From Desulfobulbaceae bacterium UBA5123 (GTDB lineage Bacteria > Desulfobacterota > Desulfobulbia > Desulfobulbales > UBA5123): a DNA stretch of 13,989 bases. Location: the NCBI GenBank assembly GCA_002415465.1, contig DHYT01000222.1, positions 1 through 13,989 of the forward strand, written 5' to 3'. Position 1 is the stretch's first letter. Each line of letters opens with the position of its first letter. The translations under genes and the position numbers were made by a program. The notes beneath the pieces are model-generated. The model was not told where the DNA came from. It saw nothing but the letters and a program-made list of their open reading frames with translations, and searched no databases. This document shows, in pieces, positions 1 to 6,372 of the stretch.

Positions 1-1
1 C

Positions 2-457
2 CGCAACCATTACGTCGGCCGCACCTTTATCCAGCCCACCCAGTCCATGCGGGATTTCTCGGTGCGGGTGAAGCTGAACCCGATCCGCTCCTTTCTGCAG
101 GGCAAGCGGGTGATCATCATCGAGGATTCCATCATCCGCGGCACCACCGGCCGCAGCCGGGTGAAATCCCTGCGCGACGCCGGGGTCAAGGAGGTGCACA
201 TGGTGATCAGCTGTCCGCCCACCGCCCATCCCTGCTATTACGGGATCGATTTCCCCTCGGGCGGCGAATTGATCGCCTCCGCCAAGTCGGTGGATGAGAT
301 CCGCGATCATCTCGGGCTCGACTCCCTCTACTATCTGAGCCTCGACGGCTTGATCGAGGCCACCGGCGGCAACGGCGCCTCGTTCTGCACCGCCTGCTAT
401 ACCGGCAAGTATCCGGTGGAGCCGGATCGGTTGTTCACTAAACTGGCTCTCGGGTAA
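2..457 (+). CDS. purF: Amidophosphoribosyltransferase, C-terminal part (5' end outside window)
   Basis: This is the last 151 codons of glutamine phosphoribosylpyrophosphate amidotransferase, the cytoplasmic enzyme that makes phosphoribosylamine in the first committed step of purine synthesis. The fragment opens with [12 protein letters not shown], a hallmark of PurF, and carries the PRPP-binding loop [13 protein letters not shown] at fragment residues 37-49. The cysteines in HPCYYGID (fragment residue 78) and CTAC (129 and 132) match three ligands of the structural [4Fe-4S] cluster of the Bacillus-type enzyme, so this is the iron-sulfur form rather than the cluster-free E. coli form. The N-terminal glutaminase domain lies upstream of the window. 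The stop is followed after 37 bases by kdsD with no visible terminator, so the two may be co-transcribed. Identification is secure; only the start is missing. Confidence 0.97.
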   Translation, partial: RNHYVGRTFIQPTQSMRDFSVRVKLNPIRSFLQGKRVIIIEDSIIRGTTGRSRVKSLRDAGVKEVHMVISCPPTAHPCYYGIDFPSGGELIASAKSVDEIRDHLGLDSLYYLSLDGLIEATGGNGASFCTACYTGKYPVEPDRLFTKLALG

Positions 458-494
458 CCCCTGCCGCCATCGGTTAATCGGTACTCTATAAGAT

Positions 495-1466
495 ATGTGT
501 GTTGAGCAGGCAAAAGAGGTATTGCGCATCGAGGCGGAAGGGATTCTCGCCGTGGTCGAGCGGGTCGGGGCGGATTTCGCCAAGGCCGTCGAGTTGATCA
601 TGGCCTGCCCCAGCCGGGTGATCATCACCGGCATCGGCAAGTCCGGGATCGTCGGCCAGAAGATCGCCGCCACCTTGAACAGCACCGGCACCGCCTCCTT
701 CTTCCTCCACCCGGTGGAGGCGATGCACGGCGATCTGGGGCTGGTCGACCCCTCCGACGTGGTGCTCGCCATCTCCTACAGCGGCCGGACCGCCGAGTTG
801 ACCCTGCTCCTGGAAAGCTTGAAAAACCGGGGCAACAAGATCATCGCCATGACCGGCGACGTTGCTTCCCCTCTGGCCCTGGCCGGCGACGCGGTGCTCG
901 ATATCGGCGTGCCGCGCGAGGCGTGTCCGCTGGGGCTCGCCCCCACCGCCAGCACCACCGCGACCCTGGCCATGGGCGACGCCCTGGCGGTGGTGCTGCT
1001 GGAGCGCAAGCAGTTCAAGGAGAGCGATTTCCGGCGCAACCATCCGGGCGGCAGCCTGGGTGAGCGGCTCAAGGTGCGGGTCGCCGAGGTGATGCTCACT
1101 GGCGCGGCGATCCCGCGCGTGTCCCGGGAGACCTCCCTGGTGGATGCCATCGGGGTACTCAATGAGAAAAACCTCGGCGCGGTTCTGATCATGGGTGACG
1201 GCGAGACCATCGCCGGCATCCTCACCGACGGCGATGTGCGGCGGCTGGTCAGCAGGCATCGCGACCTCGGCGCCTTGGCGCTGGCTTCGGTGATGACCGC
1301 GGCCCCCAAGACCATCGACCCCGACCTGCTGGCCGCCGACGCGGTGAGCCTGATGCAGCGGCATGAGATCACGGTGCTGGCGGTGACCGACAAGCAGGGC
1401 CGACTGGTCGGGCTGCTGCATCTGCAGTATCTGCTCGGCAAGGGAGAGTTTCGTTTCCTGGTCTGA
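495..1466 (+). CDS. kdsD: D-arabinose-5-phosphate isomerase (KpsF/GutQ family)
   Basis: A 323-residue protein that should interconvert ribulose-5-phosphate and arabinose-5-phosphate, the first step towards KDO for lipopolysaccharide. Its length is that of E. coli KdsD (about 328). The N-terminal SIS sugar-phosphate isomerase domain (about 35-170) shows GIGKSG near 46-51, HPVEAMHGD at 72-80 and SYSGRT at 94-99, then the family block RRNHPGGSLGERL. Two CBS domains follow (about 195-255 and 263-317), the second with VTDKQGRLVGLLH. The ATG at 495 has only a weak ribosome site, but it gives the expected family N-terminus. The gene sits 37 bases after purF, a purine gene, so the link is probably positional rather than functional. 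No KDO partner such as kdsC or kdsA is in the window. GutQ or KpsF paralogues share this fold, so the exact subfamily is less certain than the reaction. Confidence 0.94.
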   Translation: MCVEQAKEVLRIEAEGILAVVERVGADFAKAVELIMACPSRVIITGIGKSGIVGQKIAATLNSTGTASFFLHPVEAMHGDLGLVDPSDVVLAISYSGRTAELTLLLESLKNRGNKIIAMTGDVASPLALAGDAVLDIGVPREACPLGLAPTASTTATLAMGDALAVVLLERKQFKESDFRRNHPGGSLGERLKVRVAEVMLTGAAIPRVSRETSLVDAIGVLNEKNLGAVLIMGDGETIAGILTDGDVRRLVSRHRDLGALALASVMTAAPKTIDPDLLAADAVSLMQRHEITVLAVTDKQGRLVGLLHLQYLLGKGEFRFLV

Positions 1467-1468
1467 GC

Positions 1469-1485
1469 CGGGCCGTTGCGGCCCG
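1469..1485 (+). terminator. Short GC hairpin just after kdsD, weak terminator candidate
   Basis: A perfect 7-bp stem (CGGGCCG / CGGCCCG) with a TTG loop begins two bases after the kdsD stop. There is no U-tract directly after it; the nearest T-rich stretch (TTGTTTT) starts about 12 bases later. It could mark the 3' end of the purF-kdsD transcript or only protect the mRNA. A promoter follows at 1587, so a transcript boundary here would make sense. Confidence 0.35.
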
Positions 1486-1586
1486 CGGAATCCCTGGGTT
1501 GTTTTGCCCGGACGGTATCGCCTTGTAAAAACTTGAAATTTTGAGGCGGGGCCGGGGCGGCCGACTGTTTTTAGGGCTCGCTGATA

Positions 1587-1615
1587 TTGACAAACCGGGT
1601 TGCTTTGGGTAGCAT
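1587..1615 (+). promoter_or_regulatory. Sigma70-type promoter for the hdrC-like/mvhD/metV unit
   Basis: A full-consensus -35 box TTGACA (1587-1592) is followed by a 17-base spacer and the -10 box TAGCAT (1610-1615, four of six consensus bases). Initiation would fall near 1621-1623, giving a leader of about 108 bases before the start codon at 1730. It is the only good promoter match between kdsD and the iron-sulfur genes, so those three genes look like a separate transcription unit ending at the terminator near 3466. Confidence 0.7.
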
Positions 1616-1682
1616 CCACGGCTACGTTACAGATTTGTCCGCCGTTCAGGCGCTAGTTTTGTCTATTTTGTGGGAAATGATG

Positions 1683-1702
1683 GCCCGCCGCTGTCGGCGG
1701 GC
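1683..1702 (+). promoter_or_regulatory. Leader hairpin upstream of the hdrC-like gene
   Basis: A perfect 8-bp inverted repeat (GCCCGCCG / CGGCGGGC) with a CTGT loop lies in the leader, 27 bases before the start codon. GAT and ATC flanks can extend it with one bulged G. There is no U-tract after it, so it is not a standard terminator. A second copy of CCGCCG at 1639-1644 could compete for the same CGGCGG strand, which would allow two alternative folds. It may be a stability or attenuation element, or a protein operator; the sequence does not decide between these. Confidence 0.4.
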
Positions 1703-1729
1703 ATCCAAGAGTATGCAAAGAGGAACGAT

Positions 1730-2296
1730 ATGGGAGTTACCAGTAAAGAGGTCAACGCGGATTTTGCCGGCCAGGTGACCGCAACCCGCGGCGGAGAGCA
1801 TCTCAACCGCTGTTTTTCCTGCGGCGCTTGCAGTGGCGCATGCCCGGTCAGCCAGGCGATCCCGGATTTCGATCCCCGCAAGCTGATCCACATGATCCGC
1901 ATGGGCCTGAAGGACCGTTTGCTCAAGTCGGATCTGCTCTGGCACTGCTCCAAGTGTCAGAGTTGCGTCTTTGTCTGTCCGCAGGACGTGCGCTTCGCCG
2001 ACATCATGGTCGCCCTGCGCAAGCTGGCCCAGGACGAGGGCTACGTCACCGAGCAGGATCTGCGCGACAAGGGCAAGATCGCCTGGGTGGAGCGCGATCT
2101 CTGCGTCGCCTGTCTCACCTGCGTACGGGTCTGCCCGTGGCGGATTCCCAAGATCGACGAGAAGGGCGTTGCCGCCATCGCCGCCAGCGAGTGCAAGGCG
2201 TGCGGCATCTGTGCCACCGAGTGTCCGGCCAAGGCCATCGTCTTAAATGAGTCCGAGGATGAGCGCTTGATCGCGGCCTCCGGCAAGAACAAGTAG
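1730..2296 (+). CDS. HdrC-like iron-sulfur protein with four predicted [4Fe-4S] clusters
   Basis: A 188-residue soluble electron-transfer protein. The N-terminal half is like HdrC of heterodisulfide reductases: CFSCGACSGACP (Cys28, 31, 34, 38) and CSKCQSCVFVCP (Cys73, 76, 79, 83). The C-terminal half adds a two-cluster ferredoxin module: CVACLTCVRVCP (Cys125, 128, 131, 135) and CKACGICATECP (Cys155, 158, 161, 165). HdrC of methanogens normally has only the first pair, so this resembles HdrC fused to a ferredoxin. The start is placed at ATG 1730 because AAGAGG (1718-1723) precedes it at proper spacing; an in-frame ATG at 1670 has no ribosome site. It is the first gene of a unit with mvhD and metV homologues, so it probably links ferredoxin, or an Hdr partner encoded elsewhere, to them. 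No membrane segment is present. The partner is inferred from context. Confidence 0.88.
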   Translation: MGVTSKEVNADFAGQVTATRGGEHLNRCFSCGACSGACPVSQAIPDFDPRKLIHMIRMGLKDRLLKSDLLWHCSKCQSCVFVCPQDVRFADIMVALRKLAQDEGYVTEQDLRDKGKIAWVERDLCVACLTCVRVCPWRIPKIDEKGVAAIAASECKACGICATECPAKAIVLNESEDERLIAASGKNK

Positions 2297-2308
2297 GACG
2301 GAGAAGTG

Positions 2309-2731
2309 ATGAGCGATTTTACCCCCAATATCCAAGTATTCTGTTGTCATTACACCTCCCAGCAAGCCCTGTCGGTGAGTCCCGAGGGGCTGCGGGCGGA
2401 CGGATTCCCGGCCGGGGCCAGCATCAACCGGGTGGTCTGCGGCGGCAAGCTCAAGGTCAGCAGCCTGCTCAAGGCCTTTGAGGACGGCGCCGACGGCGTC
2501 TGCGTGGTCGCCTGCCCCGAGGACAAGTGTCATAACCTGATGGGCAGCCAGCGGGCCGCGAAACGGGCCGGCGCGGTGAAGAAGGTTCTCGCCGAGCTGG
2601 GTCTGGAGGCCGAGCGGATCTCCATGCACCATCTGGAGCGTGGTTTTCATCAGGAGTTCGTCACCGTTGCCCAGGAGATGGAGCAGCGGGTCAAGGCCAT
2701 GGGGCCCAGCCCGATCAAGGGGGAGAAATAA
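2309..2731 (+). CDS. mvhD: MvhD-like hydrogenase/heterodisulfide reductase iron-sulfur subunit
   Basis: A 140-residue protein of the MvhD (FlpD) family, the small [2Fe-2S] subunit that passes electrons between a partner oxidoreductase and Hdr-type complexes. Length and layout are typical: an N-terminal beta strand with FCCHYTS (11-17), then VVCGGKLK (Cys44), GADGVCVVACPEDKCH (Cys65, 69, 74) and an ERISMHHLE block. In usual members the first motif reads like FCCNWCSY; here the last cysteine of that CX2C is threonine (Thr16), so one expected cluster ligand is missing while Cys12, Cys13, Cys44, Cys69 and Cys74 remain. The start is ATG 2309, with GGAG at 2300-2303 five bases away; the overlapping GTG at 2306 is too close to that site. 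It lies 12 bases after the hdrC-like gene and its stop overlaps the next start, so translation is probably coupled. The family is confident; the exact role depends on the unseen partner. Confidence 0.88.
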   Translation: MSDFTPNIQVFCCHYTSQQALSVSPEGLRADGFPAGASINRVVCGGKLKVSSLLKAFEDGADGVCVVACPEDKCHNLMGSQRAAKRAGAVKKVLAELGLEAERISMHHLERGFHQEFVTVAQEMEQRVKAMGPSPIKGEK

Positions 2732-3399
2732 TGATTGTTGCCGAGCGTAAACCGGTTGATGAAATATTGAAGATGATTGGCGGCGCCAAGCGGGTTCTCA
2801 TCCTTGGCTGTCGTGGCTGTGTATCCGTCTGTTCCGCCGGCGGCGAGCGCGAGGTGGAGATCCTCGCCTCCATGCTCAAGGTCGGTCGCAAGAAGGAGGG
2901 CAAGCCCATCGAGATCATCGAGGCCTCCCTGGTCCGTCAGTGCGACAAGGAGTACATCGACTCCATCGACCAGTGGGACGGCCAGTTCGACGCCATCCTC
3001 TCCATGGCCTGCGGGGTCGGGGTCAACTTCATCGCTAACCTGCGGCCGATGGTCAACGTCTATCCCGCGGTCAACACCTCCTTCTTCGGCGGTTCCGCCG
3101 AGCAGGGGGTCTGGAGCGAGCAGTGCGCCGGTTGCGGCGACTGCGTGCTGCATGTCACCGGCGGTCTCTGTCCGGTGGCCCGTTGCGCCAAGAGTCTGAT
3201 GAACGGCCCCTGCGGCGGTTCCCAGGACGGCCGCTGCGAGATCCATCGCGATGTGCCCTGCATCTGGCAGTCGGTCTACGAGAAGTTGAACGGCCTCGGC
3301 CGCCAGGAGCAGATGCTCGAGCTGGCGCCCATCCGCGACTGGCGCTCCGCCGGCCACGGCGGCCCACGCACGGCGGTCCGCGACGATCTGACCGTCTAG
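2731..3399 (+). CDS. metV: MetV-like protein (methylenetetrahydrofolate reductase C-terminal/zinc-type domain)
   Basis: A 222-residue cysteine-rich protein of the MetV type, the partner subunit of MetF in the methylenetetrahydrofolate reductase of acetogens and other Wood-Ljungdahl organisms. The N-terminal part has GCRGCVSVCSAGG (Cys27, 30, 34), then Cys71 and Cys94. The C-terminal domain carries the diagnostic CAGCGDCVLHVTGGLCP (Cys132, 135, 138, 147), RCAKSLMNGPCGG (Cys152, 161), Cys169 and Cys177. These would bind iron-sulfur clusters and probably zinc. GGGGGAG (2719-2725) precedes ATG 2731, which overlaps the mvhD stop by one base (TAATG). MetV usually sits beside metF; here metF is absent and the neighbours are HdrC- and MvhD-like, recalling part of the Moorella metF-metV-hdrABC-mvhD cluster. 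I infer a role in delivering electrons to a MetF encoded elsewhere. Fusion or loss within this gene is not apparent. Confidence 0.87.
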   Translation: MIVAERKPVDEILKMIGGAKRVLILGCRGCVSVCSAGGEREVEILASMLKVGRKKEGKPIEIIEASLVRQCDKEYIDSIDQWDGQFDAILSMACGVGVNFIANLRPMVNVYPAVNTSFFGGSAEQGVWSEQCAGCGDCVLHVTGGLCPVARCAKSLMNGPCGGSQDGRCEIHRDVPCIWQSVYEKLNGLGRQEQMLELAPIRDWRSAGHGGPRTAVRDDLTV

Positions 3400-3422
3400 G
3401 TTGATCTGTTCATAGTCTGATC

Positions 3423-3466
3423 ACGGCCAATGTTTGCCTGGCGGGCAAGTATTGGCCGTTTTTTTT
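3423..3466 (+). terminator. Strong intrinsic terminator after metV
   Basis: A 9-bp perfect stem (ACGGCCAAT / ATTGGCCGT) continues through two G-U pairs into a further 5-bp stem (TTGCC / GGCAA) with a TGGCG loop. It is followed immediately by eight T residues (3459-3466). It begins 23 bases after the metV stop and closes the hdrC-like/mvhD/metV transcript. Confidence 0.93.
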
Positions 3467-3502
3467 GGCGGCGTGGCGGGGGCTGCCGGTTGGGAAGTCT
3501 GC

Positions 3503-3531
3503 TTGATTTCTCGCTGGTGGCATGATACAAA
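3503..3531 (+). promoter_or_regulatory. Extended -10 promoter candidate for serS
   Basis: TTGATT (3503-3508), a 17-base spacer, then TACAAA (3526-3531) preceded by TGA (3523-3525), which fits an extended -10 motif. It lies between the upstream terminator and serS and would give a leader of about 60 bases. The -10 matches four of six consensus positions, so support is moderate. Confidence 0.5.
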
Positions 3532-3600
3532 ACATGCTTTCCGTGGATGACGTTTCACCGTCAGATGTAAATATTTCGGCAGACTGAGGAACCAGATACC

Positions 3601-4866
3601 ATGCTTGAGCTTCGTTTCATTCGGGAAAATATAGAACTGGTCAAGGAAAAAACCCGCCTGCGTGGTGTGAAGAATTCCCGGCTTGAGGAATTTGAGGATA
3701 TCGACCGCAATCGGCGTGAGTTGCTCGGCGAGGTCGAGGCGTTGCGCAACCAGCGGAAAACCGCCTCCACCGAGATCGGCAAGCTCAAGAAGGCGGGCGA
3801 GAACCCCGAGGCGCTGATGGCCGAGATGCGCGGTGTCGGCGACCGGATCAAGGAGATCGAAGAGAAGCTTGCCGCCGCCGAGGAGGCCCTGAGCGACATC
3901 GTCATGGGGGTTCCCAACCTTTGTCACGACGATCTGCCGGTGGGCGGCAGCGACGCCGATAACGTCGAGTTCAAGAAGTGGGGGGAGGTGCCGCGTTTTT
4001 CTTTTGAGCCCAAGCCCCACTGGGAGGTTGGCGAGGCGTTGGGGATACTCGATTTCGAGCGGGCGGCCAAGCTCTCCGGGGCGCGCTTTGCGGTGTTGAA
4101 GGGGTTTGCCTCGCGTCTCGAGCGGGCGTTGATCAACTTCATGCTTGATCTTCATACCCAGAAGCACGGCTATGAGGAGGTGCTGCCGCCCTTTCTGGTC
4201 AATACCGAGACCATGACCGCCACCGGCCAGTTGCCGAAATTCGCCGAGGATCTCTTCCGGGTCGAGGGGCGCGATCTGTGGCTGATCCCCACCGCCGAGG
4301 TGCCGGTGACCAATCTCCATCGCGATGAAACCATGGCCGAGAAGGACCTGCCGGTCAAGTATTGCGCCTACACCCCCTGTTTCCGCTCCGAGGCCGGCTC
4401 CTATGGCAAGGACACCCGGGGATTGATTCGGCAGCACCAGTTTGACAAGGTGGAGTTGGTCAAGTTCACCCGGCCGGAGGATTCCGACGCCGAGTTGGAG
4501 TCATTGCTCGCCGACGCCGAGGAGGTGCTGCAACTGCTGGAACTGCCCTACCGGGTGGTGATCCTCTGCACCGGCGACGTGGGCTTTTCGGCTCGCAAGA
4601 CCTATGATATCGAGGTGTGGATGCCGGCCCAGAACACCTACCGGGAGATATCCTCGTGCAGCAACTTCGGTGATTTCCAGGCCCGGCGGGGCGGGGTCCG
4701 TTACCGCCCGAAGGATCAGCAGAAGAGCGCCCTGGTGCATACCCTGAACGGCAGCGGGCTTGCCGTCGGGCGGACCTTGGCCGCGATTCTTGAAAACTGC
4801 CAGCAGGAAGACGGCACCGTCGAGATCCCCACCGTGCTCAAGCCCTATTTCGAGAAACGGTTTTAG
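3601..4866 (+). CDS. serS: Serine--tRNA ligase
   Basis: A 421-residue class II aminoacyl-tRNA synthetase that charges tRNA-Ser with serine in the cytoplasm. The N-terminal tRNA-binding arm (about 1-105) is rich in charged heptads, as expected for the long antiparallel coiled coil. The catalytic domain shows TAEVP (231-235), motif 2 [14 protein letters not shown] from Phe261 followed by [10 protein letters not shown], and motif 3 [17 protein letters not shown] from Asn383 with Arg391. The C-terminus ends with the usual block [12 protein letters not shown]. Length is normal for bacterial SerRS. ATG 3601 has GAGGA at 3586-3590, ten bases away, and gives the standard [12 protein letters not shown] start. 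The gene is bounded by its own promoter candidate and an intrinsic terminator, so it looks monocistronic. No T-box-like leader is visible. Nothing is odd about the protein. Confidence 0.98.
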   Translation: MLELRFIRENIELVKEKTRLRGVKNSRLEEFEDIDRNRRELLGEVEALRNQRKTASTEIGKLKKAGENPEALMAEMRGVGDRIKEIEEKLAAAEEALSDIVMGVPNLCHDDLPVGGSDADNVEFKKWGEVPRFSFEPKPHWEVGEALGILDFERAAKLSGARFAVLKGFASRLERALINFMLDLHTQKHGYEEVLPPFLVNTETMTATGQLPKFAEDLFRVEGRDLWLIPTAEVPVTNLHRDETMAEKDLPVKYCAYTPCFRSEAGSYGKDTRGLIRQHQFDKVELVKFTRPEDSDAELESLLADAEEVLQLLELPYRVVILCTGDVGFSARKTYDIEVWMPAQNTYREISSCSNFGDFQARRGGVRYRPKDQQKSALVHTLNGSGLAVGRTLAAILENCQQEDGTVEIPTVLKPYFEKRF

Positions 4867-4881
4867 GGATCGTTGATTGCG

Positions 4882-4908
4882 ACCGGCGGCCCCGCGCCGC
4901 CGGTTTTT
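4882..4908 (+). terminator. Intrinsic terminator after serS
   Basis: A perfect 9-bp GC-rich stem (ACCGGCGGC / GCCGCCGGT) with a CCCGC loop is followed by five T residues (4904-4908). It starts 15 bases after the serS stop. Confidence 0.9.
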
Positions 4909-5000
4909 GCCTCCCCCCGCCGGGTATGCCTTTCGTTTTATTTCATCAGTTCATCCAGCCGGTTTCGCGTTATCCGGCATCCTGCCGTTGTCACATCCGC

Positions 5001-5029
5001 TTGCATTTCCGGCGGCTTCCTTTTATCCT
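5001..5029 (+). promoter_or_regulatory. Weak promoter candidate for the binding protein/cyclase pair
   Basis: TTGCAT (5001-5006), a 17-base spacer and TATCCT (5024-5029) lie between the serS terminator and the next gene. The matches are only three and four of six positions. A transcript boundary is expected here because of the terminator, but this exact site is uncertain; TTGCCT at 5035-5040 is an alternative -35. Confidence 0.28.
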
Positions 5030-5103
5030 GAGTGTTGCCTAGCAGATCAAGTGCGTATTGATAGGTGTTCCCGTTTTTAGGGGCCGGTGGAAAGAGGATA
5101 CGT

Positions 5104-6372
5104 GTGAAAAAAACGGTATTCATGGTTGGCATGCTTGTTTTGCTGGCGGCCGCTTATTTTGTGGTCCGGCGGCAAGATCCGCCCGTGCCGGTGCGGGTCG
5201 GCATCCTCCATTCCCGGACCGGGACCATGGCCATGAGCGAACAGCCGGTCATCGACGCCACCCTTTTTGCGGTTGAGGAACTGAACCGGCGCGGCGGCGT
5301 TCTCGGTCGGCCCGTGGAGGCGATATTCGCCGACGGCGGTTCTGATCCGGTTCAGTTTGCGCAGGAAGCCGCGCGGTTAATCGATGTCGACAAGGTCTCC
5401 GTCATCTTCGGCTGCTGGACCTCGGCCAGTCGCAAAGAGGTCGGGGCGGTGGTCGAAAAGCGCGGCAACCTCCTGGTCTATCCCCTGCAATATGAAGGCG
5501 TGGAGGCATCACCCGCCATCGTTTACATGGGGTCGGTCCCCAACCAGCAGATCAAGCCGGCGGTCAAGTGGGCCCTGGACAACCTGGGGTTACGAACCTA
5601 TCTGGTCGGCTCCGACTATATCTTCCCACGTGTTGCCAACCATATCATCGGCGATCTCGTTGGCATCCTGGGAGGGGAGGTGGTCGCGGAGCGTTACCAG
5701 CCCCTGGGGGGGGATGATTTTGCCGCCATTGCCGCGGAAATCGCGGCCCTGCGCCCGGCCGTGGTTTTCAATACCCTGAACGGCGACAGCAATATAGCAT
5801 TTTTTGCCGCCCTCCAGCGCCAGGGGCTCGGCAGCGCCGACATACCCGTTTTCTCCTTCAGCATCACCGAAACCGAGTTGCAGACGATCGCCGCGGCACT
5901 GCCGAAAGGCGCCATGGCCGGCCATTACGCCTCCTGGAGTTATTTTGAATCCTTGCCCGGGAATGAAAACAGGTCGTTTCTGCAGAGATTTCGTGCGCGC
6001 TACGGCGCGGATCGTCGTCTCAACGATCCGATGGTGGCGGCATACATGGGCGTAAAGCTCTGGGCCCAGGCGGTAGCTGAAGCGGCGAGCCCCGAGCCTC
6101 GCAAGGTCAGGTTTGCCTTCGGCAGACAGAGTATCAATGGGCCCGGCGGCATTTTTTACATCGACGAGCAGAACCATCACGCCTGGAAGCCGACTCGGAT
6201 CGGCCGGAGCACCGGCGACGGCTGGTTCGAGATCGTTTGGGATTCACAGCAGCCCGTTCGTCCCGAGCCATTCCCGTCCTTCGACGATCGCAGTCACTGG
6301 CTGGCATTGGTTGACCGTTATAAACGGCTGTGGAACAACCAGTGGGCGCCCGCCCCCGCGGTGGCGCCATGA
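5104..6372 (+). CDS. Membrane-anchored UrtA-like (type I) substrate-binding protein
   Basis: A 422-residue periplasmic binding protein of the branched-chain amino acid/urea/amide type, closest in motifs to UrtA of urea ABC transporters. It contains VGILHSRTGTMA (about 32-43), FGCWTSASRKEV (102-113), YPLQYEGVEASP, GSDYIFPR (169-176) and NTLNGDSN (223-230). Residues 4-21 form one hydrophobic segment with no clear cleavage site or lipobox, so I expect an uncleaved anchor, although cleavage after AAA at 15-17 cannot be excluded. The start is GTG 5104, with AGAGGA at 5093-5098 five bases upstream; an earlier GTG at 5065 has no ribosome site and would spoil the signal. No permease or ATPase gene follows. 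Instead the stop overlaps the start of a diguanylate cyclase by four bases (ATGA), so this is probably a ligand-sensing partner rather than a transporter part. The ligand is unknown; urea or short amides are guesses from homology. Confidence 0.9.
   Translation: MKKTVFMVGMLVLLAAAYFVVRRQDPPVPVRVGILHSRTGTMAMSEQPVIDATLFAVEELNRRGGVLGRPVEAIFADGGSDPVQFAQEAARLIDVDKVSVIFGCWTSASRKEVGAVVEKRGNLLVYPLQYEGVEASPAIVYMGSVPNQQIKPAVKWALDNLGLRTYLVGSDYIFPRVANHIIGDLVGILGGEVVAERYQPLGGDDFAAIAAEIAALRPAVVFNTLNGDSNIAFFAALQRQGLGSADIPVFSFSITETELQTIAAALPKGAMAGHYASWSYFESLPGNENRSFLQRFRARYGADRRLNDPMVAAYMGVKLWAQAVAEAASPEPRKVRFAFGRQSINGPGGIFYIDEQNHHAWKPTRIGRSTGDGWFEIVWDSQQPVRPEPFPSFDDRSHWLALVDRYKRLWNNQWAPAPAVAP

Noticed and set aside
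486..1619. A 377-codon open frame on the minus strand over kdsD
   Set aside because: It is a composition shadow of a clearly real + strand gene in GC-rich DNA. Its product is rich in His, Gln and Gly with no recognisable domain. The same holds for the long minus frames over metV, serS, the cyclase, fprA and the DVU0298-type gene.
1670..1729. Longer N-terminus for the HdrC-like protein from ATG 1670
   Set aside because: No ribosome site precedes 1670, and the added residues would be encoded by the leader hairpin; ATG 1730 has a good site.
4877..5080. A 67-codon + frame after serS
   Set aside because: It begins inside or beside the serS terminator, has no ribosome site, and lies over the expected promoter region of the next gene.
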